Assembly (NCBI RefSeq): GCF_001425625.1
Contig: NZ_LMCP01000012.1
Span: 250,620 to 314,619, forward strand
DNA: 64,000 bases
DNA from: Mesorhizobium sp. Root102
GTDB taxonomy: Bacteria > Pseudomonadota > Alphaproteobacteria > Rhizobiales > Rhizobiaceae
Reading direction: 5' to 3'
Part shown: positions 26,758 through 35,760 of the stretch, one piece after another
Numbering within the stretch: position 1 is the stretch's first letter
Layout: each line of letters opens with the position of its first letter
The notes under the pieces: generated by a model
The model's database searches: none
Seen by the model: only the letters and a program-made list of their open reading frames with translations
Told to the model about the DNA's origin: nothing
Program-made: the position numbers and the translations under genes

Positions 26758-27858
26758 TTACTGCCGCAGCGCGGCGGAGATAGCGTCGAGGCCGCCGCTC
26801 AACTCGGCTTCGGTCGGCCAGCCAAAGCCGACGCGGAAGAAGCGCTTTTCCATTTCGAACCAGTGGCCGGGCCCGACATAGGTGCCGTGGTTTTCCAGCA
26901 GGTTCACATAGAACCGGTTGAGGTCGAAGCCGGGATCGACGTTCAGGCGGGGGAAGCCGACGACGCCCCCTTCGGGCCGAACCCAGTCGACCAGTGGCTC
27001 GCGATCGATCCAGGACTGGACGATGTCGCGACGCCTCGCCATTTCGGGCAGCAACGTCGTCAGGAAGGCGTCCCGGCGCTCAAGCATGCCGCGCGCGATG
27101 CCTTCGTCGATGACGCTGCCGCAAATGCCGATCTGCTCCTTGGCGGCGAGGAATGTCTCCTGAAGCGCGGTATCCCTGGTGATTAGCCAGCCGATGCGGA
27201 TGCCGGGAATGCCGAAGGCTTTCGATAGCGACGAGACACTGATGGCCTTCCTGCTCAGCGAGGCCGCCGACGGCAGCCGCCTGCCATAGGAAAGATCACG
27301 ATAGGTCTCGTCGACCAGCAGATGGCAGTTCCTGCTTTCCGCGAGCGCCACCAGCGCATCGAGTTCGGCCCGGCTCATCATCGTGCCGGTCGGGTTGTGC
27401 GGGCAGGTGACGCTGATCAGCTTCGTGTTCGGCTGTATCGCCGCCTTGACGCGTTCGACATCGATGGCGAAGCCATCCTCGAAGGCTAGGTCGACGAAGC
27501 TGATGGCGCAGCCGATCGCCCTTGGGGTTTCGATGTTGGTGGCGTAGTTGGGCCTGATGACGACGAGATGGTCGTTCGCCGACAAGAGCGAGGTCGAGAT
27601 GATGAACAGCGCGCCGGCGGCACCGGCCGTGACCAGGACATCTTCTGATGAAACGCCGGAGTCCTGCGCGGATATCAGCGCGCGCAAATCCTTGTCGCCG
27701 CGATGCTCGCCATAGAAAAGCGTGAGATCAGGCAGTGACAGGCCGATGTCGGAGAGCTTCTGGTCGGCGATCGAACTTTCGGAAAGATTGTAGCGGATAC
27801 GGTCGTAGCCGTACTCTTCCGGCGCCTCTTTCTCGATCACCATCCTGGTGTAGTTCAT
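26758..27858 (-). CDS. PLP-dependent aminotransferase, class I/II
   Basis: The 366-residue fold-type I enzyme has the substrate loop near VTCPHNPTGTMMSRAEL, the cofactor Asp in LLVDETYRDLSYG, and the PLP Lys in VSSLSKAFGIPGIRIGW. The substrate is not evident; the sequence resembles aspartate/alanine-type aminotransferases. ATG 27858 follows GGGGGGAAGCC; an upstream in-frame ATG at 27942 lies in the preceding terminator hairpin and is rejected. Confidence 0.9.
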   Translation of the reverse strand: MNYTRMVIEKEAPEEYGYDRIRYNLSESSIADQKLSDIGLSLPDLTLFYGEHRGDKDLRALISAQDSGVSSEDVLVTAGAAGALFIISTSLLSANDHLVVIRPNYATNIETPRAIGCAISFVDLAFEDGFAIDVERVKAAIQPNTKLISVTCPHNPTGTMMSRAELDALVALAESRNCHLLVDETYRDLSYGRRLPSAASLSRKAISVSSLSKAFGIPGIRIGWLITRDTALQETFLAAKEQIGICGSVIDEGIARGMLERRDAFLTTLLPEMARRRDIVQSWIDREPLVDWVRPEGGVVGFPRLNVDPGFDLNRFYVNLLENHGTYVGPGHWFEMEKRFFRVGFGWPTEAELSGGLDAISAALRQ

Positions 27859-27898
27859 GGCTTCCCCCCAAAGACCTTGTCCGACCCATCCAAGCCAT

Positions 27899-27940
27899 AA
27901 AAACATGAAGCCTGCCAAGGCGGATTCGCCGGCAGGCTTC
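27899..27940 (-). terminator. Terminator downstream of the MucR-like gene
   Basis: On the minus strand, perfect 10-bp arms GAAGCCTGCC / GGCAGGCTTC, with an inner GGCG/CGCC stem, are followed by ATGTTTTTAT. It separates the MucR-like gene from the aminotransferase. Confidence 0.82.
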
Positions 27941-27980
27941 AATCAATCTATTGGCTCAAGGCCGAATTGGGTCTTCGCTT

Positions 27981-28055
27981 CAGGCAGGTCGTTGTCCCAA
28001 AACCGCTGCGCACCCTTGGGTCAAGCCCGAGGGCATGCTTTTGGGCGACATGCCT
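27981..28055. repeat. Dispersed repeat unit (GTCGTTGTCCCAAAACCGCT type)
   Basis: The left arm GGCAGGTCGTTGTCCCAAAA and right arm CTTTTGGGCGACATGCC are imperfect complements. Between them is CCGCTGCGCAC and a CTTGGGTCAAGCCCGAGG stem. It abuts the MucR-like stop codon. The left part recurs at 9614. Confidence 0.8.
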
Positions 28056-28516
28056 CAGGCTGAAACCTTGGCCTTCCTGCCCTTGACAGGTGCCTTCACG
28101 GGGGCGGCCTTGCGGCCGAGACCGATCGACTTCGCCAGCAGCGAGCGCGAGGCCGCGTAGTTGGGGGCGACCATCGGATAGTCCGACGGCAAGCCCCACT
28201 TGGCGCGATAGGCGTCCGGCGTCAGGCCGAAATGCACGCCGAGGTGACGCTTCAGCGATTTGAACTTCTTGCCGTCCTCGAGGCAGATGATGAAATCGGG
28301 CGTCACCGACTTCTTGGGATTGACTGCGGGGACCAGGGGGGCAGCTACCGGGACCACCGGCTTGCCGAGCCCGCTTATCGAGGTGCTGACGCTGGCGATG
28401 AGGTCGGCCAGGCCGGAGGCGGGCAAGCGGTTCTTTTCGACATAAGCGGACACGATGTGAGCGGTCAGCTCGAGCAGGTCGATGTCTTTACGGGCGCTGT
28501 TGCTATCGTCGGTCAC
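28055..28516 (-). CDS. MucR/Ros-family transcriptional regulator
   Basis: The 153-residue protein has an N-terminal oligomerisation region (DLLELTAHIVSAYVEKNRL) and a Ros-type finger (IICLEDGKKFKSLKRHLGVHFGLTPDAYRAKWGLPSDYPMVAP). Ligands are Cys78, Asp81, His91 and His95, so the second Cys of classic Ros is Asp, a known variant. The basic tail is rich in Lys/Ala. MucR proteins are H-NS-like regulators of surface polysaccharide and symbiosis genes that bind AT-rich DNA, and its own upstream region is AT-rich (28676-28735). Confidence 0.92.
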   Translation of the reverse strand: MTDDSNSARKDIDLLELTAHIVSAYVEKNRLPASGLADLIASVSTSISGLGKPVVPVAAPLVPAVNPKKSVTPDFIICLEDGKKFKSLKRHLGVHFGLTPDAYRAKWGLPSDYPMVAPNYAASRSLLAKSIGLGRKAAPVKAPVKGRKAKVSA

Positions 28517-28534
28517 TCTATTTCTCCGTCTAAA

Positions 28535-28583
28535 GCGAATGACCTGAAAATCGGATTCGATTCCCGGAAAGGATCATGCGCGA
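28535..28583. repeat. Dispersed palindromic repeat (GCATGATCC-GATTTTC type)
   Basis: A degenerate palindrome whose minus strand reads CGCGCATGATCC, TTTCCGGGAATCGAATCC, GATTTTCAGGTCATTCGCT. It sits in the MucR-like promoter region, 19 bases upstream of the start codon, and belongs to the same broad class as the GCATGATC units at 23674 and 55391. Confidence 0.65.
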
Positions 28584-28731
28584 AATCAAAATGCTACGGC
28601 ACCCTTTGTGCATCCAAGGGACGAGCGGCGTTGTTGTGGCGCGGAATTCCTAGTCGGCAAATCTGCGTAATGCAATGACTTGATGTCACTTCACACGTTA
28701 TTTTGACCAACTATATTAAACAATAACAATA

Positions 28732-29424
28732 TCAGACTATCAGCGCCTTGTCGCGCCACAAACGAAATCCGCCTTCGAAGGCGCGCGTGTTGTCGCCGCG
28801 CCTGGAGTCGGCGGGCAATTCATCGAGCTTGTCGACATTGCCGCCGCCAATGACGACATAGTCAGGCTGCAGTGCGGCGCGAAGCCGGTCGACGACGTCG
28901 AAGACATGTTTGCGCCATTTCTTCTTGCCGCGTTTTTCGAGGCCGCGCTCGCCGACATAGTCCTCGAAGCTCTTGCCCTTCTTGTAGGGCAGGTGCGCAA
29001 GTTCCATCGGCTGGGCGATGTTGTCGGCAATCATCGCCGCACCGAGACCGGTGCCGAGCCCTAGGAACAGCATGCGCCCGCCCTCATAGCTGCCGATGGC
29101 CTGCATCAGTGCATCGTTGACCACCTTTACCGGTTTGCCGAACGCACCAGCGAAATCAAATCCAGCCCAGCCCTTGCCGAGATTGGCGGGATCGGTCAGC
29201 GGCCTGTTGTGATTGACCGGGCCGGGGTAGCCCATCGAGACGACATCGTAGGACAGGCCCTCGGCGAGCTCCTTCACCGCATCGATCATCTGCTGCGGTG
29301 TCAGGCGAGGTCCGGAGTCGGCCCGGCGCTCCTCGCCGCCAGCGCTGGTGAGGATCTTGACGTGCGTGCCGCCGATGTCGATCGCCAGCACGATCTTCTC
29401 AGGTCCCGATGCGGGTTGTTTCAC
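28732..29424 (-). CDS. ppgK: Polyphosphate glucokinase
   Basis: The 230-residue ROK-family kinase has the phosphate-binding AIDIGGTHVKIL, the sugar-binding GYPGPVNHNRP and VVNDALMQAIG, and GLGTGLGAAMI. The PpgK subfamily phosphorylates glucose with polyphosphate or ATP. GTG 29424 follows GAGGGTGACACG. It is the last gene of the GH15-gnd-zwf-ppgK operon, 12 bases after zwf, and supplies glucose 6-phosphate to it. Confidence 0.9.
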   Translation of the reverse strand: MKQPASGPEKIVLAIDIGGTHVKILTSAGGEERRADSGPRLTPQQMIDAVKELAEGLSYDVVSMGYPGPVNHNRPLTDPANLGKGWAGFDFAGAFGKPVKVVNDALMQAIGSYEGGRMLFLGLGTGLGAAMIADNIAQPMELAHLPYKKGKSFEDYVGERGLEKRGKKKWRKHVFDVVDRLRAALQPDYVVIGGGNVDKLDELPADSRRGDNTRAFEGGFRLWRDKALIV

Positions 29425-29436
29425 CGTGTCACCCTC

Positions 29437-30813
29437 TCATTTCACCGGATCAATCCAGCCGTTGGGCGGCCCGAACCCGGCCATGACGTCCGCCGGTCCC
29501 CATGTTCCCGGCTCGTAGAGGTGCGGCGGCGTGGTGTCGCCGAGTACCGGGCCGACGATGCGCCAGGCCAGTTCGCTGGCGTCCTGGCGGGTGAACAGCT
29601 GACCGTTACCGTTCATGGCATCACCGATCAGCCGCTCATAGGGCGGCATGTCGCCCTTGCTGTTGTCGAGCGCCGTCAGTTCAACCTGCTCGCCGATCAT
29701 GTCATCGCCCGGCGCCTTGCGCTGGGCGCCGATGGCGATCACCACCTGTGGGTCGATACGGAAGCGGACGTAGTTCTGGTCGGCGGGCTTGATCGGGTCG
29801 AAAACGTCGAGCGGCGGCCGCTTCAGCCGCACCACCACCTCGGTGACATGCACCGGCATGTTCTTGCCGGCGCGAATGAAGAACGGCACGTCCTGCCAGC
29901 GCCAGGTGTCGACGAAGAAACGCACCGCCGCGAAGGTCTCGACCGGCGAGTTGGGCGCCACGCCCGGCTCGGCGAGATAGCCGGTGAACTGGCCGCGCAC
30001 GACATCGTCCTTTGTCAGCGTCCTGATCGCGCGCAGCACCTGCACCTTCTCATCGATCAGATCGTCGGCGGAACGGCCGATAGGCGGCTCCATGGCAAGA
30101 AGCAACAGGATATTGAGCAGATGGTTCTCGATGACGTCCCTGATGCAGCCGACATCGTCATAGAAGCGGCCACGTCCCTCGACGCCGAAATCCTCGGCCA
30201 TGGTGATCTGCACGCTCTCGACGAAGTTGCGGTTCCAGATCGGCTCGAGGAAGGAATTGGCGAAGCGGAAATAGAGCAGGTTCTGGATCGCTTCCTTGCC
30301 GAGATAGTGGTCGATGCGGAAGATCGACTGTTCGTCGAACACCAGGTGCAGAACCCGATTCAGCCAGCGCGCCGATTGCAGATCGTGACCGAAGGGCTTT
30401 TCCACCATCAATCGCGCGCCATGCGCCGTGCCCGATTGCTCCAGGCCCTGGACGACGGTCTCGAACATGGTCGGCGGCACCGCCATGTAGTGCAGCGGCC
30501 GCTGCGCCGTGCCGAGCGCGCTTTTCAGTTTCTCGAATGTCGCTCCATCGCGGTAGTCGCCGCTGACATAGCGCAGCAGCGATGCGAACTTGGCGAACAC
30601 CTTTTCGTCGATCTTGCCGAGCGCATTGACGATGCCATCGTGTGCGCGCGCCTGCAATTGCTTGAGGTCCCAGGCGTCGAAAGCGACGCCGATCACCGGT
30701 TCGGTGAGCGTGCCCTTGGCGACCATCTGGTAAAGCGCTGGAAATATCTTCTTGTGGGCGAGGTCGCCGGTCGCTCCGAAGAGCACCAGCGTGTCGGACC
30801 GTTCCGGGCTCAT
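29437..30813 (-). CDS. zwf: Glucose-6-phosphate 1-dehydrogenase
   Basis: The 458-residue enzyme oxidises glucose 6-phosphate to 6-phosphogluconolactone. [17 protein letters not shown] is the coenzyme site, [12 protein letters not shown] the conserved Lys region, and [22 protein letters not shown] holds the catalytic His. ATG 30813 follows GGGGAGACACG. It is slightly shorter than the usual 490-residue proteins. It lies 22 bases after gnd. Confidence 0.95.
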   Translation of the reverse strand: MSPERSDTLVLFGATGDLAHKKIFPALYQMVAKGTLTEPVIGVAFDAWDLKQLQARAHDGIVNALGKIDEKVFAKFASLLRYVSGDYRDGATFEKLKSALGTAQRPLHYMAVPPTMFETVVQGLEQSGTAHGARLMVEKPFGHDLQSARWLNRVLHLVFDEQSIFRIDHYLGKEAIQNLLYFRFANSFLEPIWNRNFVESVQITMAEDFGVEGRGRFYDDVGCIRDVIENHLLNILLLLAMEPPIGRSADDLIDEKVQVLRAIRTLTKDDVVRGQFTGYLAEPGVAPNSPVETFAAVRFFVDTWRWQDVPFFIRAGKNMPVHVTEVVVRLKRPPLDVFDPIKPADQNYVRFRIDPQVVIAIGAQRKAPGDDMIGEQVELTALDNSKGDMPPYERLIGDAMNGNGQLFTRQDASELAWRIVGPVLGDTTPPHLYEPGTWGPADVMAGFGPPNGWIDPVK

Positions 30814-30835
30814 CAGCGTGTCTCCCCTATCGCCG

Positions 30836-31849
30836 TCACTTGCTTGCCTTCGGCTTCTCGACATGGCCGCCGAAGGCATAGCGCATGGCGGACAACAGCT
30901 TGTCGGCGAATTCGGATTCGCCTTGCGAGGAGAAGCGGTCGAACAGCGCCGAGGACAAAACCGGTGCCGGCACGCCAGTGTCGATCGCCGCCTTCAGCGT
31001 CCAGCGGCCCTCGCCGGAATCCGAGACGCGGCCACCGAAATTCGCCAGGCCCGGGTCGCCTTTCAATGCGCCGGCCGTCAGGTCGAGCAGCCAGGAGCCG
31101 ATGACGCTGCCATGCCGCCAGACCTCGGCCACCTGGGGAAGGTCGATATCGAACTGGTAGTATTGCGGGTTTTCCAGCGGGCTGGTCTCGGCGTCCGCCG
31201 TCCGTTGCCGCTTGCCGGCATTGGCCGATTTCAGGATGTTCATGCCTTCGGCATAGGCGGCCATGACGCCATATTCGATGCCGTTGTGCACCATCTTGAC
31301 GAAGTGGCCGGCGCCGCTCGGTCCGCAATGCAGATAGCCAAAGGGCGCGGTCCCGGCATCCTTGGACGGATTGGAGCCGGCGTCGGCGCCCGGCGCAAGC
31401 ATGGCGAAGACCGAATCGAGGTGTTGCACCGCCACATCGGGACCGCCGATCATCAGGCAGTAACCACGCTCGAGGCCCCAGACACCGCCGCTGGTGCCGA
31501 CATCGACAAGATGGATACCCTTACCAGCCAGTTTCGCGGCCTGGTCGACGGCGTCGTGATAGTAGGAATTGCCTCCGTCGATGACGATGTCGCCGGGCTC
31601 CATCAGGGCCGCCACCTGATCGATGATCTTGCCGGTGATGGCCGCCGGCAGCATCAGCCACACACAACGTGGCTTGGCGAGCTTGCCGACGAATTCTTCC
31701 ATTGAAGTCGCCCCTAGCGCGCCGTCAGTCACCAGAGCCGCGACACTGGCGGGATTGATGTCGTAGACAACGCATTCGTGGCCGTCGCGCATCAGGCGCC
31801 GGACCATGTTGGCGCCCATCCGGCCCAGTCCCATCATTCCGATCTGCAT
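30836..31849 (-). CDS. gnd: 6-phosphogluconate dehydrogenase, short NAD-type
   Basis: The 337-residue protein belongs to the short GndA class. [15 protein letters not shown] and then YDINP give the coenzyme fold, whose Asp after strand 2 favours NAD+. [31 protein letters not shown] and the catalytic Lys in [14 protein letters not shown] follow. It decarboxylates 6-phosphogluconate to ribulose 5-phosphate. It starts 57 bases after the GH15 gene. Confidence 0.94.
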   Translation of the reverse strand: MQIGMMGLGRMGANMVRRLMRDGHECVVYDINPASVAALVTDGALGATSMEEFVGKLAKPRCVWLMLPAAITGKIIDQVAALMEPGDIVIDGGNSYYHDAVDQAAKLAGKGIHLVDVGTSGGVWGLERGYCLMIGGPDVAVQHLDSVFAMLAPGADAGSNPSKDAGTAPFGYLHCGPSGAGHFVKMVHNGIEYGVMAAYAEGMNILKSANAGKRQRTADAETSPLENPQYYQFDIDLPQVAEVWRHGSVIGSWLLDLTAGALKGDPGLANFGGRVSDSGEGRWTLKAAIDTGVPAPVLSSALFDRFSSQGESEFADKLLSAMRYAFGGHVEKPKASK

Positions 31850-31906
31850 GGTTTCGTCCCTGTTTCCTGAAAGATTTACGGGGTTTGTCGAGAAAGGATG
31901 TGCTGG

Positions 31907-34318
31907 CTATCCTTGGTCGCCTGACATGACGGAGAAGTCGACATTCTCCCAATCGCCGGTTGCGGGCCAGAAAAAAGTGAATCTCAGCGTGCTTCCCCTG
32001 GGCAGGCCAGCGACGGGCAGGTCGGCAAGATGGATGCCGAAAGCGTTCTCTGCCGTCTCGCTGTCATGGGCGGTCGTCCAGTTGTCGGTGCTCCAATGGA
32101 CTGTAGCCCGGTCCAACAATTCGATACGCAGCATCTTGCCCGCCAGCATCGTGCGGATCTTGTTGTTGAACCGCCATGTCCTGAACGGCGATACGGTCTT
32201 GTCCTCGATATAGCGCTTGACGCCCTGAGGCGGCATGTCGAAGACCGCGCCGTCGCGCAGCGAGCGCAACAGCTTGATATGCTCCGAATGCGCCCAGACC
32301 AGCGGCATGGCGCTGCCCGAGGGTCTGCCATGCAGCAATTCGCGCTCCGGCATATCAGCGCCGTCCCAGACTTGCTCCGGCAACAGGCCGCCTGGCCCAG
32401 CGGACCTTTCAAGCGTCGCCAGCAGGCTGGTCGCCTCGTCCTTGCGCCCTGCCGCCAGCTCATAATGGGCGCGTTCGCCGGCCAGCAATGGCCACGGACG
32501 GCCCTGGCCGGTTCCATCGAAGGGAGCGCCGTCTTCGTGCTCGCCATAGCCGTCGCCATTGTAGCGATACCAGAGCGGCCCTTGCGGCAGCTCGCAACGC
32601 AATTGCGCGTCGATGATCTTGACCGTGTCGACGATGCGCGGATCATCGGCCGCCCGCAGGCCGAAGCGCACCAGCGCCAGCGCATCCGGGCTGACGATTG
32701 CCTCGGCGGGCCGGTCGCTATCGCCGGGCGGCCGGTTCTTGATCGGAACATAGCCGTCCTTCGGCGAACCCGCCTCGGCGCTGTCGGGGGGCGCGATGCG
32801 CACGTAGTAGCCTTCAACGCCTACCTGCCTGCAGATCGCCGTGCCGGTGACGTAGGTCCAGCGCTCGGCCTGGTCGTTCCAGCCATCGGCGGTCTCGCGC
32901 AGATAGGTCGCAGCGTCTTGCCTGCCACAGGCGTCGAGCAGATCGGCCGCGGCAAGCAGTGCGGCGATCTCGACGGCGAGCGTGAACGGGCTGTAGCCGG
33001 CATCCTCTTCCCAGCGGTCTTCGCCGGTGACCGGGCCCTTGCGCACGACATAGCCGGCGGCGCGCTCGATCATCTGCAGGAAGGCCGCGAGTCTGGCGCG
33101 CGGCAAATGGCCGGCACGGTGCAAAGCATCGGCCAGCAGCAGCGGGAAGGCGCATTCATCCATCTGGATGCCAGGCCAATAGGCCGATCCGTCGAGCCAG
33201 GCGTTTTGCGGCCAATGGCCATCCGGCTGCTGGATGGAGCCGAGATAGTCGAGGATTTGCAGCGCCGAGGCGGCATCGCCGGCAGCGAGAAAGCCGCCAG
33301 CCGTTTCGACCAGATCGCGCGGCCAAACCAGATGGTAGCCGCCGAGGTCGTCGTCACCCTTGTCGAAGCCCCATGGGATGGACAGGCTGGCGACCGCCGC
33401 GCCCGGTATGGTGATCGACCGGTGCGTCGCCAGAACCGCGGTCGAGACACGATAGAAGTTGATCCCGGATACGCCATCCCGGTCCAGCGGCAGCAGGCCC
33501 TTTTGCCATCTGCGCCAGTTCTGGAGGTAGGATTTCGCGGCGGGTTCAAAACCTCGTTTCAGGCTGGCGAAGGCATTTTCAGCCGCCTCGTCGGGCGTTG
33601 CGCCAAACCCCAGCGCGAGCAAGGCCTTGGTCTTTGCGGCGGAAAGACCGATCTCGCCGGTCAGCGCGACATTGCCGTCCTCGGCCCGCTGGCAAGCGGG
33701 ATCGAGCTGGCCGGTGTTGTGCAGTTGCTGCCAGCCGTCGGAGACGCCGACATAGCCGGCCGAGCCGCTCCGCCAGGGCAGCGACGAGGCCAGCGCCAGG
33801 CAGGTGCCGCGCCCCGAGGCAAACAGCACGGGCTTTCCCCTGTGGTCGCCGACCCAGGCGGTGTTGCCCATGCCGGCATTGACCAGATGCGGCGCCAGAA
33901 GCGCATGGACGCGGTAGTCGCCGGGCGCACCCTTGAGCGGCGTGAAGGTGATTTCCTGCAGCAGTGTGGGGCGGGCCGGGTCGGCAACGATGCGCTTTTC
34001 GATCCGCCAGGCGCCGTCGGCGGCGGTGTTGACCAGCCTGTAGGCGGGTACGCCGTCCTCGAATGGTTCGATGATGTGCGCGGCATCGCGCTTCTCTTCC
34101 GAGAAATAACCGCCGGGGCCGGTGACGATCAGGCCGAGGTCGCGCGTGCACGCGCTGTCGACGCGCGGGTAGTAGATTTCGTTGAGGATGCCGTGGCTGA
34201 TCGTGAACCAGATCTGGCCGGCCGGCGAAAGCGACGTTCCGACGCCGCTCTTGGCGCTTGACGTCCAGCGCGCCGGAATTCCCGGGGCGCCCGGAGCAAC
34301 GGTTGGCGTCACTGGCAT
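31907..34318 (-). CDS. GH15 glucoamylase/glucodextranase-like glycoside hydrolase
   Basis: An 803-residue protein. After a supersandwich N-domain (SPAGQIWFTISHGILNEIYYPRVDSACTRDLGLIV) comes the (alpha/alpha)6 barrel with WPRDLVETAGG, the general acid Glu in RWEEDAGYSP (about residue 438) and the second catalytic Glu in WAHSEHIKLL (about 679), then a beta domain. No signal peptide is seen, so it acts on cytoplasmic alpha-glucans, releasing glucose. ATG 34318 has AGGAG upstream. It heads the gnd-zwf-ppgK operon. Confidence 0.92.
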   Translation of the reverse strand: MPVTPTVAPGAPGIPARWTSSAKSGVGTSLSPAGQIWFTISHGILNEIYYPRVDSACTRDLGLIVTGPGGYFSEEKRDAAHIIEPFEDGVPAYRLVNTAADGAWRIEKRIVADPARPTLLQEITFTPLKGAPGDYRVHALLAPHLVNAGMGNTAWVGDHRGKPVLFASGRGTCLALASSLPWRSGSAGYVGVSDGWQQLHNTGQLDPACQRAEDGNVALTGEIGLSAAKTKALLALGFGATPDEAAENAFASLKRGFEPAAKSYLQNWRRWQKGLLPLDRDGVSGINFYRVSTAVLATHRSITIPGAAVASLSIPWGFDKGDDDLGGYHLVWPRDLVETAGGFLAAGDAASALQILDYLGSIQQPDGHWPQNAWLDGSAYWPGIQMDECAFPLLLADALHRAGHLPRARLAAFLQMIERAAGYVVRKGPVTGEDRWEEDAGYSPFTLAVEIAALLAAADLLDACGRQDAATYLRETADGWNDQAERWTYVTGTAICRQVGVEGYYVRIAPPDSAEAGSPKDGYVPIKNRPPGDSDRPAEAIVSPDALALVRFGLRAADDPRIVDTVKIIDAQLRCELPQGPLWYRYNGDGYGEHEDGAPFDGTGQGRPWPLLAGERAHYELAAGRKDEATSLLATLERSAGPGGLLPEQVWDGADMPERELLHGRPSGSAMPLVWAHSEHIKLLRSLRDGAVFDMPPQGVKRYIEDKTVSPFRTWRFNNKIRTMLAGKMLRIELLDRATVHWSTDNWTTAHDSETAENAFGIHLADLPVAGLPRGSTLRFTFFWPATGDWENVDFSVMSGDQG

Positions 34319-34406
34319 TCTTTTTCGGTCTCCTGGCCCCCTCCCTAGACCAGGACGCGAACCCTTTACAATCATTGCACCGCAAGTTGATCGGCCACGC
34401 CAATAG

Positions 34407-34423
34407 CGCTGTCGTTGACAGCG
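34407..34423. promoter_or_regulatory. Dyad in the GH15 / histidine kinase divergent region
   Basis: CGCTGTC-GTT-GACAGCG is a perfect 7-3-7 inverted repeat, 50 bases before the kinase start and 88 bases before GH15. It may be the operator of a sugar-responsive regulator or of the neighbouring two-component pair. Confidence 0.45.
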
Positions 34424-34473
34424 GCGCCGGCATGCGTCCACTATTTCCAGGCACGGGAGGATCGTGAAAGCCA

Positions 34474-35760
34474 ATGCCGGAAGTGTCCCTGGTCCTGATC
34501 GACCGGCTGCTTGCGATCTCGCGGGCGCTTGCCGGCCATATCGATCCCGGCACGGCGTTCCGCGCGACAGCCATCGAGATCGGCTCGCTCATTCCGCACG
34601 ACCACATGGATCTGGCGGTGCTGTCGCATGATGGGCGCCGGCACGCCTGTTATGAAGCCGGCTTCCACACCAGCTGGAGCGAGCTTGCCGAGCATCCGCT
34701 GCCAACCGAAGTCAGCCCGATCCGCTCGGTGCTGTGGGGCGAAGTGCCCTATCTGCTCGCCGACGACGCGTTGAGCGACGAGCGCTTCCATTTCGCCACC
34801 GCCATCGATGGGCCGATCTTCGCCGCCCGACTGCGCAGCCGCATCGTCGTGCCGCTCAGGGCGCGCGGCGGCATCATCGGCGCGCTTAATATCAGCCGAC
34901 ACGAGGTTGACTGCTACACGCTTGCCGATGTCGCGGTCGCCCAGCAATGCGCCGATCTCATCGCGCCCTACATCTTCGCGCTGATCCAGACCGAGGAGGC
35001 ACGGCGCGCCATGCTGGCCGAGAGCGAGGCGCGCAACCGCGTCGAACTGCTGCGGGTTGGCGCCTCGCAATTGACCGAAGGCATGGAGCGCGAACGCCGG
35101 CGCATGGCCATGGACCTGCACGACCAGACGCTTGCCGACCTCGCCCGCATCGCGCGCCAGCTTTCGGCCTTGCGCGGCCAGGGCGTGGCGCGGGCGGCGC
35201 AGCTTGCCGATCTCGAGCAGGAGGTCGCCGGCTGTCTCACGGAACTGCGCCACATCGTCGACGATATGCGGCCGAGCGTGCTCGAACTGTTCGGCCTGCG
35301 CGATGCGGTCGAGGCGCATCTCAACCGCAGCGTCGCCAGAGCCAAGCCGCCGATCGCCGTGCGCATCGCCGACACCAGCGACGGCGGCGCCGACAGCTTG
35401 GCCGAGCCCGTGCGCACCGCGCTCTATAGGATCGTGCAGGAGGCGATCAACAATGCCGTTCGCCACGCCACGCCGCGCCGCATCGACGTGCTGCTGGCGT
35501 CGACCGCGAGCGTGCTGCGGGTGGTCGTCACCGATGACGGCCAGGGCTGCGGCGCTGTCGATCCGGCCGCCCATGGCGGCATTGGCCATATGCACACGCG
35601 GGCCGCCCTCATCGGGGCGCGGCTGCGCATCGGGCAGGTCGGCCGCAAGAGCGGCGGCACCCGTGTCGTCGTCGAGATCGACCGCCAATCGTCGCCGGAA
35701 CTGCCGGCTGCGGCGGCTGCAACAATGCCCGGCGAGCTCGCCGTGTCGGAGGCCATGTGA
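34474..35760 (+). CDS. GAF-domain sensor histidine kinase (NarL-type)
   Basis: The 428-residue soluble kinase has an N-terminal GAF domain (about 20-170: IVVPLRARGGIIGALNISRHE), a HisKA_3 dimerisation helix with the phospho-acceptor in RRRMAMDLHDQTLADLARI (about residues 209-227), and a C-terminal ATPase (EAINNAVRHA, TDDGQGC, GIGHMHTRAALIGA). There are no membrane segments, so it senses an intracellular signal. It overlaps the response regulator (TGATG). Confidence 0.92.
   Translation: MPEVSLVLIDRLLAISRALAGHIDPGTAFRATAIEIGSLIPHDHMDLAVLSHDGRRHACYEAGFHTSWSELAEHPLPTEVSPIRSVLWGEVPYLLADDALSDERFHFATAIDGPIFAARLRSRIVVPLRARGGIIGALNISRHEVDCYTLADVAVAQQCADLIAPYIFALIQTEEARRAMLAESEARNRVELLRVGASQLTEGMERERRRMAMDLHDQTLADLARIARQLSALRGQGVARAAQLADLEQEVAGCLTELRHIVDDMRPSVLELFGLRDAVEAHLNRSVARAKPPIAVRIADTSDGGADSLAEPVRTALYRIVQEAINNAVRHATPRRIDVLLASTASVLRVVVTDDGQGCGAVDPAAHGGIGHMHTRAALIGARLRIGQVGRKSGGTRVVVEIDRQSSPELPAAAAATMPGELAVSEAM

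Noticed and set aside
29209..31104. A 631-codon plus-strand frame opposite zwf and ppgK
   Set aside because: Both opposite genes are certain; this frame has shadow composition (His, Arg, Asp, Val rich) and no domain.
32030..34261. A 743-codon plus-strand frame opposite the GH15 gene
   Set aside because: The GH15 catalytic motifs fix the minus strand as coding; this frame shows no known fold.
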